Origin: CAZGTQ01 sp964528575
GTDB taxonomy: Bacteria; Planctomycetota; UBA1135; GCA-002686595
DNA: 26,107 nt
Assembly (NCBI GenBank): GCA_964528575.1
Contig: CAZGTQ010000060.1
Coordinates: forward strand, 1 to 26,107
Direction of reading: 5' to 3'
A program made the translations under genes and the position numbers. Below the pieces are notes generated by a model, which saw only the letters and a program-made list of their open reading frames with translations, searched no databases and was not told the DNA's origin. Shown piece by piece: positions 7,169-14,570 of the stretch; position 1 is the first letter of the stretch; the number at the start of each line of letters is the position of its first letter.

Positions 7169-8308
7169 CTACGCATTGCCCAGCGTACTCATGATCTTGA
7201 GCAACGGCATGAAGAGCGCGACGACGATCAGACCCACGAAGACCGCCATCACGATCAAGAGCGCCGGCTCCAGCACCTTGAACATGTTGTTGATCTTGCG
7301 GTCGAGCTGCTTCTCGTACGTGTCCGCGACCCGCAGCAGCATCGCGTCGAGCGCGCCCGTCTGCTCGCCGACGTCGACCATGTTGACGACGATCTCGTCG
7401 AACACGCCGCTCTCGCCCATCGGGGTCGAGATGCCCTCGCCCTCGCGCACGGTACGGCGGATGTCCTCGACCGCCTCGAGCAGCACCTCGTTGCTCGTCG
7501 TATCGCGCACGATCACGAGCGCGTCGAGGTGCGGCACGCCCGCCTGGACCAACGTGCCGAAGGTGCGGGAGAAGCTCGTGATCATCGACTGTCTGATCAC
7601 GGAGCCGACCGCCGGCGTCTTCAGCAGCACCTTGTGCGCGCGGTAGCGATAGCCCTGGCGCCGCATCAGGACCAGGTGGAGGAAGAACAGCAGCACCGGC
7701 ACGCCGAAGACGAGGTACCAGTAGCGCACCGCCACGTCGCTGACGTTGAGCAGGAGCTGCGTGATGCCCGGCAGCTCGACGTCGAACGACTGGAAGATCT
7801 CCTGGAAGCGCGGGATCACCCACACGATCACGATCGACACGACGACGGCCGCGACCATGACGATCACCGCGGGGTAGATCATCGCGCCGATGACCTTGCT
7901 GCGGATCTCGGCCGCCTTCTCGCGGAACATCGCGAGCCGCTCGAGGATCGCGTCGAGCTCGCCGGCCGCCTCGCCGGCGCGTACCATCGACGAGTACAGG
8001 TGGTCGAAGACGCGGCCGTGCTTCGCCATCGCCTCCGACATGGGCGTGCCGGCGGCGACGTCCTCGGTGAGCTCCTGCAGGACCTGCTTGAACGGCCCGG
8101 GCTTCGTCTGACCCTCGAGGATCGTCAACGCGCGCACGATCGGGATCCCCGCCCCCGACAGCGTCGCGAGCTGGATCGTGAACTCGGTGACGAGCTGCTT
8201 GTTGACGCGCCGGCCGGTCGGCCGCGGCCGCTGGGCCGACACCGCCGGGCGGGCGGACGCGCCCTGCGCCCGCGGGCGCGCCATCGAGCGTTGGAGCTTC
8301 TTCGCCAT
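7169..8308 (-). CDS. pilC: Type IV pilus/type II secretion inner-membrane platform protein (PilC/GspF)
   Basis: This is the polytopic platform that couples the cytoplasmic ATPases to pilin assembly. The 379-residue product has two T2SSF repeats, about 40-166 and 243-366. Three hydrophobic segments are visible at about 142-166, 195-214 and 347-369. Family signatures include TLSGAGIPIVRALTI (49-63), MVRAGEAAGELDAILERLA (108-126) and MVDVGEQTGALDAMLLRVAD (310-329). A basic Ala/Pro/Arg-rich stretch of about 35 residues precedes the first domain; its end could also be the true start, but no better start codon with a ribosome site is visible. The gene lies 45 nt after the second GspE/PilB gene. TAGGAT (minus strand, 8327-8322) in that gap might be an internal promoter. 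Confidence 0.95.
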   Translation of the reverse strand: MAKKLQRSMARPRAQGASARPAVSAQRPRPTGRRVNKQLVTEFTIQLATLSGAGIPIVRALTILEGQTKPGPFKQVLQELTEDVAAGTPMSEAMAKHGRVFDHLYSSMVRAGEAAGELDAILERLAMFREKAAEIRSKVIGAMIYPAVIVMVAAVVVSIVIVWVIPRFQEIFQSFDVELPGITQLLLNVSDVAVRYWYLVFGVPVLLFFLHLVLMRRQGYRYRAHKVLLKTPAVGSVIRQSMITSFSRTFGTLVQAGVPHLDALVIVRDTTSNEVLLEAVEDIRRTVREGEGISTPMGESGVFDEIVVNMVDVGEQTGALDAMLLRVADTYEKQLDRKINNMFKVLEPALLIVMAVFVGLIVVALFMPLLKIMSTLGNA

Positions 8309-8353
8309 GGTCAGGGCGCGGATCCTACACCGTCGCCGGTCACATCGTCGCCG

Positions 8354-10027
8354 CTAGATCATCGTCTCGCGCAGGACCTCCTCGACCGTCGTCACGCCAC
8401 CCGTGACCGCGATCAGGCCGCTCTCGCGCAGGGTCCGCATGCCGGCGTTGCGCGCCAGCGAGCGGATCGCTGAGGCCGGCGCACCGGAGAGCACCGCCCG
8501 GCGGATCGAGTCGTCGAGGTTCATGATCTCGAAGATCGCGATGCGACCGCGATACCCGGTGTGGAAGCACTGGTCACAGCCCTTGCCGTACGAGAGCTGG
8601 CTGCGGCGGACGAGGTCCGCGTCGTCCCCCAGCTCCATCAAGAGGTCCTCGTCGGGCTCGTACGACTCGCGGCATTCGTTGCAGATGCGCCGGACGAGCC
8701 GCTGGGCGACGACCGCCTCGAGGGTCGCGGTGATGAGGAACGGCTCGACGCCCATGTCGAGCAGGCGCGTGATCGCGCTCGGGGCGTCGTTCGTGTGGAC
8801 CGTGGAGAAGACGGTGTGCCCGGTCAGGCTCGCCTCGACCGCGGTCGCGGCGGTCTCGGCGTCGCGGATCTCGCCGACGAGGATCTTGTCGGGATCCTGG
8901 CGCAGGATCGTGCGGAGCACGCGCGCGTACGTCACCCCGATCTCCTCGTTCACCGGCACCTGCACGATGCCGTCGATGTCGTACTCGACCGGGTCCTCGA
9001 CGGTGATGATCTTGACGCCCGGGTCGTTCGCGACGCTGAGCATCGCGTACAGCGTCGTCGTCTTGCCCGAGCCGGTCGGGCCGCTGACGAGCACGATCCC
9101 ATGCGGCAACTGCGTCAGCGCCTCGAGCGCCTGCTCCTCCGCCGGCTCGAGCCCGAGCACCTTGAGGTCGAGGCTCACCGCCGAACGGTCGAGCACGCGC
9201 AGCACGCAGCCCTCGCCGGAGATCCCCGGCAGCGTCGCGACGCGCAGATCGACGGGACGGCCGTCGATCGACAGCGAGATGCGCCCGTCCTGCGGCAGCT
9301 TCGTCTCGGCGATGTCGAGGTCGCTCATCACCTTGATGCGCGCGACGAGGGGCGCGGCGAGGTGCGACGGCGGCGCCTCGACCTCGTAGAGCGAGCCGTC
9401 GACGCGGTAGCGGATGCGCAGCTCGCCCTCGAACACCTCGAGGTGCACGTCGCTCGCGCGGTCCTTGATCGCGCGGTTGAGGATCGAGTTGAGCAGCCGC
9501 ACGACCGGCGCGCTCGTCGCCGCCGACTCCGCGTCCTGGCCGGCCGCCGCGCGCGCCGCGTCGGCGATCGCGTCCTTCAGCGATGCCTCCTCGCCGTAGT
9601 GCTCCTCGACGAGCGCGCGGATCCGCTCCGCATCCGCGACGGCGCCGACGACGTCCATGCCCGTCGTGAAGCGCAGGTCCTCGAGCACCGCCGTGTTGAG
9701 CGGATCGCCGATCGCGACCTTCAGCGTCTTGCCGCGCACCTCGAAGGGCAGCACCCGGTACGTGTGCGCCATGCTCGCGTCGACCAGCGCGAGCGCGTCC
9801 GGCGACGGCACCGTGCGCGTCAGGTCGACCGTTTCGAGCCCCGCCTGCTCGGCGAGCGCCATCGCGATGTCCGCCTGCGTGCAGTGGCCGAGCGCGACGA
9901 GGTGCTGGCCGATCAGCCCGCCGTGCTTGCGCTGGTCGGTCAGCGCCTCCTGGATCTGGCCCTCGCGCACGACGCCGCGAGCCTTGAGGATCTGGCCGAT
10001 CGGCTGGCGACCCCGGGCGGTGGCCAT
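8354..10027 (-). CDS. pilB: GspE/PilB-type assembly ATPase, second copy
   Basis: This cytoplasmic hexameric ATPase powers pilin or pseudopilin assembly. The 557-residue protein has an N-terminal MshEN/GspE_N region (about 5-145), then the ATPase core. Visible motifs are Walker A GPTGSGKTT (316-324), Asp box ITVEDPVEY (341-349), RQDPDKILVGEIRD with Walker B (376-389), and His box GHTVFSTVHTNDA (403-415). The zinc-binding tetracysteine is C449-x2-C452 and C484-x2-C487. The gene starts at ATG 10027, overlapping the pilT stop by one base (TGATG), which implies coupled translation. It is the copy next to gspF and so the likelier partner of that platform. Whether it serves a pilus or type II secretion cannot be told without the pilins and secretin. 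Confidence 0.95.
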   Translation of the reverse strand: MATARGRQPIGQILKARGVVREGQIQEALTDQRKHGGLIGQHLVALGHCTQADIAMALAEQAGLETVDLTRTVPSPDALALVDASMAHTYRVLPFEVRGKTLKVAIGDPLNTAVLEDLRFTTGMDVVGAVADAERIRALVEEHYGEEASLKDAIADAARAAAGQDAESAATSAPVVRLLNSILNRAIKDRASDVHLEVFEGELRIRYRVDGSLYEVEAPPSHLAAPLVARIKVMSDLDIAETKLPQDGRISLSIDGRPVDLRVATLPGISGEGCVLRVLDRSAVSLDLKVLGLEPAEEQALEALTQLPHGIVLVSGPTGSGKTTTLYAMLSVANDPGVKIITVEDPVEYDIDGIVQVPVNEEIGVTYARVLRTILRQDPDKILVGEIRDAETAATAVEASLTGHTVFSTVHTNDAPSAITRLLDMGVEPFLITATLEAVVAQRLVRRICNECRESYEPDEDLLMELGDDADLVRRSQLSYGKGCDQCFHTGYRGRIAIFEIMNLDDSIRRAVLSGAPASAIRSLARNAGMRTLRESGLIAVTGGVTTVEEVLRETMI

Positions 10028-11076
10028 CAGAGGCGGGCCTCCATGTCGCGCTGATCCTGGGCGGCGTCGATCACGGTCTCGCGCGTGATGAGCTCGCGCT
10101 TGTAGAGGTCGATCAGGTAGTCGTCGAGCGTCGACATGCCGAAGCGCTTCGACGTCTGGATCGTCGACGGGATCTTGTTCGTCTCGTTCTTGCGAATCAG
10201 GTTCGCGATCGCCGACGTCATGTACATGATCTCGAACGCCGCGACGCGGCCGCCGCCGACCTTCGGCAGCAGCACCTGGGAGATCACGGCCTGGATCGAG
10301 ACCGAGAGCTGCGCGCGGATCTGCTCCTGCTGATTGGCCGGGAACGCGTCGATGATGCGGTCGACGGTGCGCGCGCTGCCGGTCGTGTGCAGCGTGCCGA
10401 ACACGAGGTGGCCGGTCTCCGCCGCGGTGATCGCCGCCGCGATCGTGTCGAGGTCGCGCATCTCGCCGAGCAGGATGACGTCGGGGTCCTGGCGCAGCAC
10501 GCGGCGCATCGCCTCGGGGAACGTCGTGACGTCCTCGCCGACCTCGCGCTGCGTGACGAGGCTCTTCTTGTGCGTGTGGTAGTACTCGATCGGGTCCTCG
10601 ATCGTGACGATGTGCCGGTCGAGGTTCGTGTTGATCCAGTCGACCATCGTCGCGAGCGTCGTCGTCTTGCCCGAGCCGGTCGGGCCGGTGACGAGCACGA
10701 GCCCGCGCGGCCGGCGCAGGAGCGACTGGGTCGTCTCGGGCAGGCCGATCTCCTGGAACGAGAGCAGTCGCGACGGGATCAGGCGCAACACCGCGGAGTA
10801 GCGGCCGCGCTGGCGCATCACGCTGACGCGGAAGCGGTTGCCGCTCTCGTGCGCGAGGCCGAAGTCGGTCGTGCCCGCGCTGGCGACCTCGCTCCAGTGG
10901 CGCTCGTCGCACAGCGCGCGGCACAGCGTCTCGCTCTGGGCGTCGTCGAGCACGTCGTCCCCGACGTGCTCGAGCCCGCCGGACACGCGGATCACGGGCG
11001 GCCGCCCCGGGTTCAGGTGCAGGTCCGAGGCGTTGCGCTCGATCGTGAGCGCCATGAGCCGGTTCAGGTCAGCCAA
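10027..11076 (-). CDS. pilT: Type IV pilus retraction ATPase PilT
   Basis: PilT depolymerises the pilus and drives twitching-type retraction. The 349-residue length is typical. Motifs are the N-terminal ASDLHLNPGRPPVIRVSG (16-33), Walker A GPTGSGKTT (131-139), Asp box IVTIEDPIEY (156-165), RQDPDVILLGEMRD (195-208), His box GHLVFGTLHTT (222-232), DRIIDAFPANQQEQIR (239-254) and the C-terminal AIANLIRKNETNKIPSTIQT (289-308), the PilT-type AIRNLIRE region. It lacks the GspE zinc motif, as expected. The start is TTG at 11076 with AGGAG 7 nt away. An in-frame ATG eight codons later would cut into the conserved first helix, so TTG is preferred. A retraction ATPase argues for a true type IV pilus and not only type II secretion. 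Confidence 0.96.
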   Translation of the reverse strand: MADLNRLMALTIERNASDLHLNPGRPPVIRVSGGLEHVGDDVLDDAQSETLCRALCDERHWSEVASAGTTDFGLAHESGNRFRVSVMRQRGRYSAVLRLIPSRLLSFQEIGLPETTQSLLRRPRGLVLVTGPTGSGKTTTLATMVDWINTNLDRHIVTIEDPIEYYHTHKKSLVTQREVGEDVTTFPEAMRRVLRQDPDVILLGEMRDLDTIAAAITAAETGHLVFGTLHTTGSARTVDRIIDAFPANQQEQIRAQLSVSIQAVISQVLLPKVGGGRVAAFEIMYMTSAIANLIRKNETNKIPSTIQTSKRFGMSTLDDYLIDLYKRELITRETVIDAAQDQRDMEARL

Positions 11077-11083
11077 TCTCGCT

Positions 11084-11088
11084 CTCCT
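11084..11088 (-). promoter_or_regulatory. Ribosome binding site supporting the TTG start of pilT
   Basis: AGGAG on the minus strand within AGAGGAGAG sits 7 nt upstream of the TTG at 11076-11074. It is one of the best Shine-Dalgarno sites in the window and decides the non-ATG start. Confidence 0.75.
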
Positions 11089-11104
11089 CTGGTCAGGACG
11101 CGGG

Positions 11105-12778
11105 TCACGACTGGCGCGACGCGCCCGCCGCCGCGGCCCGCGTGACGCGCAACACCTCGAGCACGCTCGTCCGGCCCGCGAGGACCTTCTCGGCGCCGTC
11201 CCCGATCAGCGGGCGCAGCCGGCCGGTCGCGAGCGCCGTCGAGCGGATGTCCTCGACCGAGGAGCCGGCGAACGTGCGGTCGCGCAGCTCGCTGTCCATC
11301 TCGAGGAGCTCGAAGAGCCCGAGCCGGCCGCGGTAGCCCGCGCCGTCGCACGCGCGGCAGCCGCGCGCGCGCTTGAGCGTGACGCGGCCCAGGCGCACGG
11401 GATCGAGACCCAGCGCGCGCAGCTCGTCTTCGGGCGCTTCGTACGACTCGGCGCACTCGCCGCAAAGCCGGCGCACGAGCCGCTGCGCGAGCACCGCCTG
11501 GACCGCGGTCGAGACGAGGAAGCGCTGCACGCCCATGTCGTGCAGGCGCGTCAGCGCGCTCGCGGCGTCGTTCGTGTGCAGCGTCGAGAAGACGAGGTGG
11601 CCGGTGAGAGCGGCCTGGATCGCGACCTCGGCCGTCTCGACGTCGCGGATCTCGCCGACGAGGATGATGTTCGGCGCGGCGCGCAGCATCGCCTTGAGGA
11701 TGCGCGCGAACGTCAGGCCGATCTTCGCGTTGACATGGACTTGGTTGATCCCGGCGATGTGGTACTCGACCGGGTCCTCGGCCGTGATGATCTTGACGTC
11801 GGGCCGGTTGAGCTCGGAGAGCGCGGCGTACAACGTCGTCGTCTTGCCCGAGCCGGTCGGGCCGGTGACGAGCACGATGCCGTTCGGCCGCCGGATGATG
11901 CGGCGGAACCAGGCGTAGTTCTCGTTCTCGAACCCGAGCTCCTTCAGGCTGATCAGGTTCGCCGAGCGGTCGAGCAGGCGCATGACCATCGTCTCGCCGT
12001 GATTCGACGGCAGGATCGAGGCGCGCACGTCGATCTGGCGGCCGCCGATCTCGATCTCGATGCGCCCGTCCTGCGGCTTGCGCTTCTCGGCGATGTCCAT
12101 GCTGCCCATCACCTTGAGGCGGCTGACGAGCGGCGCGGCGAGGTGGATCGGGTGCTCGGCGACGTCGCGCAGCACGCCGTCGACGCGCAGCCGCACGCGC
12201 AAGTGGCCGCTCGACGGCTCGATGTGCACGTCGGAGGCGCGCTGCTCGAGGGCGTCGCGGAAGGTGCGCGTGACGAGGCGGATGATCGGCGCGTCGTCCT
12301 CGTCGGCGCCGGCGACCGCGGCCATGCGGCTCGCGACGCCCTCCTCGTCGCTCGCGCCGTAGTAGCGCGCGAGCGCCCGCTTGAACGCTCCTGGCGCGGC
12401 GAGCGCGACCGTCGCGTCGCAGCCGAGGAAGAACTGGAGCTGGTCGACGAGGATGCGCTTGTGATGGTCGTCGACCGCGACGACCAGCGTGCCGTCCTTG
12501 CGCTCGGCGACCGGCACCACGCCCTGCTCGAGCGCGACCTCGCGCGGGATGCGCTCGATCAGCCGCTCGGGCACGCGCCCCTTCGCGAGGTCGACGAAGG
12601 GGATCCTCTGCTGCCTGGCGACGTGTTTCGTGACGATCGACTCGTCGGCGAAGCCGAGCCGGACGAGCGTCTCGCCCAGGCCCGCGCTGCCGTTGCGCTG
12701 CTGCGCCAGCGCCTCGCGGAGCTGGTCCTCGGTGATGGCGCCGGATGCGACGAGCATCCGGCCCAGATCGTCGGCCAT
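11105..12778 (-). CDS. pilB: GspE/PilB-type assembly ATPase, first copy
   Basis: This 557-residue ATPase is a paralogue of the one at 8354-10027, and by coincidence has the same length. N-terminal GspE_N/MshEN-like regions cover about 1-142. Core motifs are Walker A GPTGSGKTT (306-314), Asp box ITAEDPVEY (331-339), Walker B IILVGEIRD (371-379) and His box GHLVFSTLHTNDA (393-405). The zinc cysteines are C439-x2-C442 and C474-x2-C477. One oddity is that the segment before Walker B reads RAAPN (366-370) where most family members, including the other two ATPases here, have RQDPD. It starts 10 nt after the DUF1573 stop with no clear ribosome site, and 28 nt precede pilT. Two assembly ATPases with one platform suggest two machines or two substrates; this is inference. 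Confidence 0.94.
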   Translation of the reverse strand: MADDLGRMLVASGAITEDQLREALAQQRNGSAGLGETLVRLGFADESIVTKHVARQQRIPFVDLAKGRVPERLIERIPREVALEQGVVPVAERKDGTLVVAVDDHHKRILVDQLQFFLGCDATVALAAPGAFKRALARYYGASDEEGVASRMAAVAGADEDDAPIIRLVTRTFRDALEQRASDVHIEPSSGHLRVRLRVDGVLRDVAEHPIHLAAPLVSRLKVMGSMDIAEKRKPQDGRIEIEIGGRQIDVRASILPSNHGETMVMRLLDRSANLISLKELGFENENYAWFRRIIRRPNGIVLVTGPTGSGKTTTLYAALSELNRPDVKIITAEDPVEYHIAGINQVHVNAKIGLTFARILKAMLRAAPNIILVGEIRDVETAEVAIQAALTGHLVFSTLHTNDAASALTRLHDMGVQRFLVSTAVQAVLAQRLVRRLCGECAESYEAPEDELRALGLDPVRLGRVTLKRARGCRACDGAGYRGRLGLFELLEMDSELRDRTFAGSSVEDIRSTALATGRLRPLIGDGAEKVLAGRTSVLEVLRVTRAAAAGASRQS

Positions 12779-12788
12779 CGAGAGCGGG

Positions 12789-14294
12789 CTAGCGGCCGCC
12801 CGGCGTGCCCTCGCCGGCCGCCGGCGCGGGCTGCGGCTGCTGCACGGGCGGGAGTACCGGCGCCTCGATCACCGGGCGGCACACGCCCGAGAAGCTCACG
12901 TCGAGCGTCGGCTCGCTCGGGTGCCCGACCTCGAAGCGCAGCACGCCGCTGAAGCTCGTGCTCAGCTCCTCGGGCAGGCCGTCGAGCGTCACCTCGACGT
13001 CGTACGCGTTCATGTCCGGGACCGGCCGCACCGTCGTCGTGATCGCGTCGGCGTACTGGAACGGCTCGCCGCCGAACCCGTGCACGGACACCTTCGGCTC
13101 GGAGAGCTCGAACTCGGGGTCGTGGCACTGGATGCGCACCGTGCGGGTGATCACCTGGCCCGGGCGGACCAGGCCGAGCGACACGTAGTGCGGATCCGCG
13201 GCGACCAGACCCGACACGCTCGCGATCACGTGCGCCATCAGGCGGTGCGTCTGCGGGCCGCTCCCGTTCTGCGGCGCCTGGACCGCGTGGTCGTGGCCGG
13301 CGTGCGCGGTCGCGTTGTCCGGCATCGGGATGTCGCTCGTCAGCACCAACTGCGAGTTGAGCATGCCCTTGGTAGCGCCCGGGCCGACCGCGACGCGGAC
13401 CTCCCACTTCGCGGCGCGCCCCTCGGCGTCGGGCTCGATCGGGACGAGCTCCGCGCGGATCGCCTCGGGCAGGATCTCCTCGTTCAACGTCAGCGCGAAC
13501 ACGTCGACGACGCCGCTCGTGACGACGAGGGTCCCCTCGACGGTGTCCGCGGTCGTCATCTTCGGGAAGTTCAGGTGCGACGGGTCGACCTGGAGCATCG
13601 GCTTGACGAACGCGCTGAGCTTGAGCGGAACGACCTGGCGCGGGTCGTTGCAGTACACGTTGACCGTCGTCGGCACCTGCTGGCGCTTGCCGGTCGTGTT
13701 CAGCTCCGCCTCGATCTGCATCCGCGTGCCCGGCGCGACCGGCGTGCCGAGCGTGTAGGGCGACTTCGACCCGTCCTCGGCGAGCACGACCGTGTTCGCG
13801 ATCGTGCAGCCGCAGCTCGGCCGGATCTGGTGGATCACCAGGTCGCCCTCGCCCTCGTTGTAGATCTCGAAGACGTGGTCCATCACGTCGCCCTGCACGA
13901 CCTCGCCGAAGTCGTGCGCGTCGCCGCCCTCCTCCCAGCCGATCTTGCCGACCGGACCATCGGGCACCGCCGGGCTCTGGCCGGTCTGGCCGGGCAGTTG
14001 GCCGGGCGTCTGGCCGAAGATCGGGTTCGCGCCGGGCCGCGTGCCGGCCTGCGGCGTGGAAACCGGGAAACGCACGTCGCTCAGGTCGACGCCGGTGTTC
14101 AGCTTGTCCGGCGTCCAGCCGGACGGCCGCGCGGCCGCCGCGACACCCGACTCGTCCCCCAGCGCGTGGTGGACGGCGTCTGCGCCGTCCTCGGTCACCT
14201 CGGGAGGCTGGCCGCACCCGGTGGGGAGAGCGACGGCGAGCAGGCCGGCGAGGAGGGACGGGAGGCGCAGACCGATCAAACGGGTGGATGACAT
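12789..14294 (-). CDS. DUF1573-domain lipoprotein A
   Basis: This 501-residue envelope protein has an N-terminal signal ending in PTGC (Cys27), a likely but imperfect lipobox. A Gly/Pro/Gln-rich linker follows (about 83-115). A DUF1573 Ig-like domain covers about 125-230, with HDFGEVVQGDVMDHVFEIYN (127-146) and the family Cys pair in PSCGCTIAN (159-167). The remainder (about 231-475) is probably further beta-sandwich domains, and the tail is Pro/Gln-rich. DUF1573 proteins are common in Planctomycetes and Bacteroidetes and are not characterised biochemically. The gene starts at ATG 14294 with GGAG 8 nt upstream and ends 10 nt before the GspE/PilB gene, so it opens the pilus-motor operon. It is a full-length paralogue of the next gene upstream. 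A role in surface or pilus-associated structure is inferred from position only. Confidence 0.85.
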   Translation of the reverse strand: MSSTRLIGLRLPSLLAGLLAVALPTGCGQPPEVTEDGADAVHHALGDESGVAAAARPSGWTPDKLNTGVDLSDVRFPVSTPQAGTRPGANPIFGQTPGQLPGQTGQSPAVPDGPVGKIGWEEGGDAHDFGEVVQGDVMDHVFEIYNEGEGDLVIHQIRPSCGCTIANTVVLAEDGSKSPYTLGTPVAPGTRMQIEAELNTTGKRQQVPTTVNVYCNDPRQVVPLKLSAFVKPMLQVDPSHLNFPKMTTADTVEGTLVVTSGVVDVFALTLNEEILPEAIRAELVPIEPDAEGRAAKWEVRVAVGPGATKGMLNSQLVLTSDIPMPDNATAHAGHDHAVQAPQNGSGPQTHRLMAHVIASVSGLVAADPHYVSLGLVRPGQVITRTVRIQCHDPEFELSEPKVSVHGFGGEPFQYADAITTTVRPVPDMNAYDVEVTLDGLPEELSTSFSGVLRFEVGHPSEPTLDVSFSGVCRPVIEAPVLPPVQQPQPAPAAGEGTPGGR

Positions 14295-14350
14295 GGCAGA
14301 TGCTCCGCGAGCACGCTGGACGACCAGCTTCAGGATGGGCGAGACCCCGG

Positions 14351-14356
14351 ATTCTA
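14351..14356 (-). promoter_or_regulatory. Possible -10 box (TAGAAT) for the DUF1573-pilus motor operon
   Basis: TAGAAT on the minus strand (GGCTAGAATCC in context) is 57 nt upstream of the ATG of DUF1573 lipoprotein A. It matches the sigma-70 -10 consensus at four of six positions in strongly GC-rich surroundings. A -35 is not recognisable at 17 nt. The ACCGGT repeat array begins just upstream of it. Confidence 0.4.
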
Positions 14357-14380
14357 GCCCGGGCCCCTACGGGAGACTAC

Positions 14381-14473
14381 CGCACCGGTTGGCGGGATGG
14401 CGCACCGGTTGGCTGGATGGCCGCACCGGTTGGCGGGATGGCCGCACCGGTGGCGGTTGCGCACCGGTTGGAC
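14381..14473. repeat. Five-copy ACCGGT-centred tandem array between the two DUF1573 genes
   Basis: Copies of a roughly 20-bp unit (CGCACCGGTTGGCGGGATGG, with single changes) run from 14381. Three are nearly identical and the last two are shortened or degenerate. The palindromic core ACCGGT falls at 14384, 14404, 14425, 14446 and 14463, giving spacings of 20, 21, 21 and 17 bp. The array lies directly upstream of the candidate promoter of DUF1573 lipoprotein A. The rest of the 276-nt gap (14295-14570) holds no gene. A 7-bp inverted repeat (14527-14533 with 14557-14563), close behind the DUF1573 B stop, has no T-run and is a weak terminator candidate. Confidence 0.85.
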
Positions 14474-14570
14474 CCGCCGAGGCGAGCTGCGGTTTCACCG
14501 TTCCTCACTCAATTCCGACCGCGCCCGCTCCGAACGCCCCAAGCGCGGCATTTCCATCGGAGCTACCGCG

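Noticed and set aside
8300..8353. Intrinsic terminator between the second PilB and PilC genes
   Set aside because: Only a duplicated CGGCGACG is present; there is no stem with a T-run.
5612..8473. A 953-codon plus-strand open frame antisense to the kinase and GspF genes
   Set aside because: It is rich in Arg, Ala and Asp, shows no motif, and covers well-identified genes on the other strand. It is the expected artefact of GC-rich codon use.
14381..14473. CRISPR array
   Set aside because: The unit is about 20 bp with no unique spacers of constant size; it is a simple tandem repeat.
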